Shown here one piece after another: positions 43,072 through 44,977 of a stretch of 44,977 bases of DNA. Position 1 is the first letter of the stretch. Each line of letters opens with the position of its first letter. The stretch comes from Fibrobacterota bacterium (GTDB lineage Bacteria; Fibrobacterota; Chitinivibrionia; Chitinivibrionales; Chitinispirillaceae): NCBI GenBank assembly GCA_023412475.1, contig JAEYNR010000094.1, positions 1 to 44,977 of the forward strand, written 5' to 3'. A model generated the notes under the pieces. The model was given only the letters and a program-made list of their open reading frames with translations. It had not been told where the DNA came from and did no database searches. The translations under genes and the position numbers were made by a program.

Positions 43072-43088
43072 CATGGGTGACACCCATG
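43072..43088 (+). promoter_or_regulatory. Leader stem-loop 2 of the NusG-like gene
   Basis: CATGGGT-GAC-ACCCATG, a perfect 7-bp stem with a very short loop, 30 bp before ATG 43119. Just downstream is the ribosome binding site GGAG (43105-43108). Confidence 0.45.
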
Positions 43089-43118
43089 GGGTCAAGAAGT
43101 ATCCGGAGATAAGATAAA

Positions 43119-43664
43119 ATGCCTATTCTGGCACAAAAAGACAATCCTCCATCAAAACCTTTTGAAGGTTCTATTCTGAAAAAGGAAGGTACCTGGTGGA
43201 TAGCTAATGTCAAGCCGCACCAGGAAAAAGCTTTCGCGTTTGACCTATTGAAGCAAGGTATAGATTATTATTTGCCGTATTATACCAATATCGTAAAGAG
43301 AACCGATGGTAAATTACGAAAATCCTTATTAGTGCTCTTTTCCTCATATGTTCCTTTTATTTCTGAAGATCCCTATATTTTTTTAAGGTCAAAAAGAGTT
43401 GTATCTGTTTTGGTGATTTTAGCGCAAAAACGGTTTAAATATCAAATGAATCAGATATTTACTGCAAACCAGAATCATATATCGGTATTGCCGGTTAAAA
43501 AGAAAATAATTGAAGGAGATTTGGCCAGAATTGTAAATGGACCCTTCGCTGGTATAACAGGAAAACTAACCAGGTTTAATAATCTTGTATCAATAGTTAT
43601 GGAAATCGATGGAATGAATTCAGTTTCATTGTTAATTAATAGTGCGAATATACAACCAGTATAA
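43119..43664 (+). CDS. Specialised NusG paralogue (UpxY/LoaP/RfaH-like antiterminator)
   Basis: A 181-aa cytosolic transcription factor. NGN domain at residues ~25-115 (WWIANVKPHQEKAFAFDLLK, DYYLPYYTNIVKRTDGK, LFSSYVPFI) and a KOW domain at ~128-170 (KKKIIEGDLARIVNGPFAGI, TGKLTRFNN). The divergence from housekeeping NusG, the RfaH-like WY(x)A/VKP...YLP pattern and its position at the start of an AT-rich block identify it as a specialised paralogue. Such proteins travel with RNA polymerase and prevent early termination in one long operon, usually capsule, exopolysaccharide or polyketide genes next to them. The start has GGAG ten bases upstream, and two stem-loops lie in its leader. Confidence 0.88.
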   Translation: MPILAQKDNPPSKPFEGSILKKEGTWWIANVKPHQEKAFAFDLLKQGIDYYLPYYTNIVKRTDGKLRKSLLVLFSSYVPFISEDPYIFLRSKRVVSVLVILAQKRFKYQMNQIFTANQNHISVLPVKKKIIEGDLARIVNGPFAGITGKLTRFNNLVSIVMEIDGMNSVSLLINSANIQPV

Positions 43665-44051
43665 AATCCGGAATAACCAGTAAGAAAGATGCTTTGTAAC
43701 CAAAAAATGATAATATTTGCATAACCCATTATGGTAAAAGAAGATTTAATACTTTTTATATGCAGACCGAACCTGTAACTAAGAAATCGACATTCATATC
43801 TGGAGTTGGGCCACAGGTATGAGGCCACAGCTTGATTTAACAGCAAGATTGATTCTTTGAAACTGGATATGCAACACTCATTAGCAGATATAAGCTGATT
43901 TCTGGCAAATTCAAAATTCACTAAATAATACAAGATTGTGACAAAAGAATAAACAATCGATTAATGTGGAAAAACTATTAAAACCCCGATTTTGGAATCG
44001 GAGAAAACCAATAACGCAGAACAGAAACTATATAAAGTATGAAAGAAAATA
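43665..44051. other. AT-rich leader between the NusG-like gene and the flavoprotein gene, 387 bp
   Basis: No gene seen; the minus frame 43475-43933 overlaps the NusG-like gene and is a shadow. At 43986-44001 a 6-bp stem CCGATT/AATCGG with loop TTGG lies about 50 bp before ATG 44052. Long untranslated spacers of this kind after a NusG paralogue fit its use as a processive antiterminator. Confidence 0.4.
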
Positions 44052-44858
44052 ATGACTAATCAAATTAATTCCAGTTTCAGTAAAATATCACATCGGCAAT
44101 TTCATACTGCAATCATAGGTGCTGGTATTGGGGGCCTTATAGCTGCTCTCGAACTAGCAAATAAAGGATTTAAAGTAGTTGTTTTAGAAAAGCATTCACT
44201 TGTAGGTGGATATTTAACTTCGTTTAAAAGAAAGGGTTTCATTTTTGATGCAGGTGCTAATTTTATAACCGGGGCAGACAATGCTTACACTCCAGTAGGT
44301 AACATGTTTAAAAATTATGGAATACAAGCAAAATATGTAAAGATAGAGTATGAACGTTTTCATTTTGGAAATGATGAATATAAGGTCATTTATAATGAGA
44401 TGGAATTTAAGAATGTTTTAACAAATATTTCAGCTGCTGATGAATATGGAATAAGTGAATTTTTTAGGTTATGTCGAAAGGTATATGCTTCTCACAGTCG
44501 AAAAGGAATGCAATCTGAACGATTGAGATCTTTAATTGAAACGAATTACCAAAATATAATTGATAATTTAATAAATAACCGGTGTGTTAAAGCTTTGCTT
44601 TCAAGTGAATGGAGCTATGCAGGGCTCCCGCCATCTAAACTATCAGGCATAATAATGTGCATGCTTATGCACGAAATGATGAATTTCGGTGTTTATCAGA
44701 TCTTTGGTGGTGTACAAAATCTGAGCAATGCAATTGCAAAAAAGATTATCGAATTTGGAGGAGAGATTTATACTGGTTCGAGTGTCGAAAAAATCATTAT
44801 AAATGATAAACGTATCAAAGGTGTATTAATAGACGGTAAAGAAATTGAAGCTAAATAG
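44052..44858 (+). pseudogene. CrtI-like FAD/NAD(P)-binding oxidoreductase, truncated
   Basis: The N-terminal half of a phytoene-desaturase/retinol-saturase-type flavoprotein: AIIGAGIGGLIAALELANKG, VVVLEKHSLVGGYLTSF, GFIFDAGANFITG and FGGVQNLSNAIAKKI, then IYTGSSVEKIIINDKRIKGV. Family members have about 480-520 aa; here the frame ends after 268 aa at GKEIEAK-stop. Adding one base in AAA (44853-44855) would give EIEAKIVSVQNTKT, close to the family's conserved A-(D/x)-(x)VIS-N/Q stretch, so a 1-nt deletion is likely. Even then the frame stops at 44882-44884, just before a putative insertion element. Substrate unknown; probably a step in a lipid, polyene or carotenoid-like pathway. Probably non-functional as it stands. 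Confidence 0.8.
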
Positions 44859-44884
44859 TTTCTGTTCAAAATACAAAAACTTGA

Positions 44885-44977
44885 AAAAAACTTGACAAAA
44901 AGGGGTGCCACAAACTAGGTTAGTAAATAGTTACAAAAAATAAACTTAGAAAGGACACCCCTGATGAGATTGCGATA
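44885..44977 (+). mobile_element. Putative left end of an insertion element (continues beyond window)
   Basis: Immediately after the truncated flavoprotein gene comes a promoter-like TTGACA (44892-44897) with TAGGTT 18 bp on (44916-44921), an inverted repeat AGGGGTG (44901-44907)/CACCCCT (44956-44962), AAGGA (44951-44955) and ATG at 44964 (reading MRLR to the edge). This compact arrangement at the point where a gene is cut is typical for an insertion sequence with its transposase start. The family cannot be named from so little sequence. Confidence 0.4.
44964..44977 (+). CDS. Start of a gene running off the window, possible transposase
   Basis: Only four codons (M-R-L-R) are visible. AAGGA lies eight bases upstream, and the site is partly enclosed by the AGGGGTG/CACCCCT stem, which could limit translation as known for several transposases. 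Identity is inferred from context only. Confidence 0.3.

Larger units (their letters stand above)
42021..43118. other. AT-rich intergenic region with several stem-loops, 1098 bp
   Basis: No gene I would defend. A 74-codon plus-strand frame (42159-42383; starts MRNIFDFVRSIFATSYDQ) and a 103-codon minus frame (42434-42745) are present but unrecognised. The 12-mer CATACAATGCGA occurs at 42699-42710 and again near 42857. Stem-loops lie at 42692-42726 (CGAGGGG/CCCCTCG), 42740-42757 (GTTCATG/CATGAAC, AGAA loop), 42972-43007 and 43072-43088. The last two form the leader of the NusG-like gene. Base composition changes here relative to the metH side, consistent with a genomic island boundary. Confidence 0.55.

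Noticed and set aside
43475..43933. 152-aa minus-strand frame
   Set aside because: Lies antisense across the well-supported NusG-like gene and has no family resemblance.

Overview
The window looks like a chromosomal segment of a Gram-negative, fibre- or polysaccharide-degrading bacterium of the Fibrobacterota/FCB group (a Chitinispirillum-like lineage is my best guess, inferred and not searched). Supporting signs are a secreted family-43 glycosidase with ricin-type lectin domains and a T9SS-like C-terminal tail, a left-edge cell-surface protein whose C-terminal module I associate with Fibrobacterota, an Omp85 barrel, OmpA-type and SLT/RlpA cell-wall proteins, and a tiny bTHX ribosomal protein. 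No tRNA, rRNA or CRISPR array was seen.

Layout. 1-5.9 kb: secreted modular protein (cut by the edge), treZ, a YfcE-type phosphodiesterase and a LysM protein. 5.9-9.3 kb: argJ and a CopB-like P1B-ATPase with an altered metal site. 9.3-10.2 kb: a non-coding patch with 21-bp tandem repeats between two inverted hairpin copies. 10.2-17.7 kb: TamA/BamA-like barrel, small barrel protein, a 58-aa charged peptide with a clean terminator, an M16C metalloprotease, a thioredoxin-fold protein that has lost its usual second cysteine, and an OmpA lipoprotein. 18.1-23.7 kb: a signalling island in which a receiver/HD-GYP + receiver/HPt pair (plus strand) faces a four-gene minus-strand operon (outer-membrane protein, receiver-PAS-kinase, YfiR, CHASE8-like kinase). 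Two of its genes are damaged: the HD-GYP regulator by a 1-nt frameshift and the CHASE8-like kinase by an internal in-frame deletion. 23.8-38 kb: mostly minus-strand housekeeping and envelope genes (P-loop kinase, bTHX, GH43, SDR, radical SAM, RlpA, ferritin-like, inositol-phosphate synthase, propeller protein, lytic transglycosylase, flavoprotein, CsaB). 38.3-42.0 kb: full-length cobalamin-dependent methionine synthase.

42-45 kb changes character: AT-rich, several stem-loops, a specialised NusG paralogue with a structured leader, then a CrtI-like flavoprotein that is cut short (apparent 1-nt frameshift) directly before what looks like the end of an insertion element. Specialised NusG genes usually open long polysaccharide or secondary-metabolite operons, so this is probably the disrupted start of such a cluster.

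A degenerate AT-rich dispersed repeat (about 350-390 bp when complete, with TTGCGGCAA-type inverted ends) fills at least six intergenic gaps. It is the clearest unexplained signal in the window together with the hairpin/tandem-repeat patch at 9.4-10.1 kb and the altered P-type ATPase.
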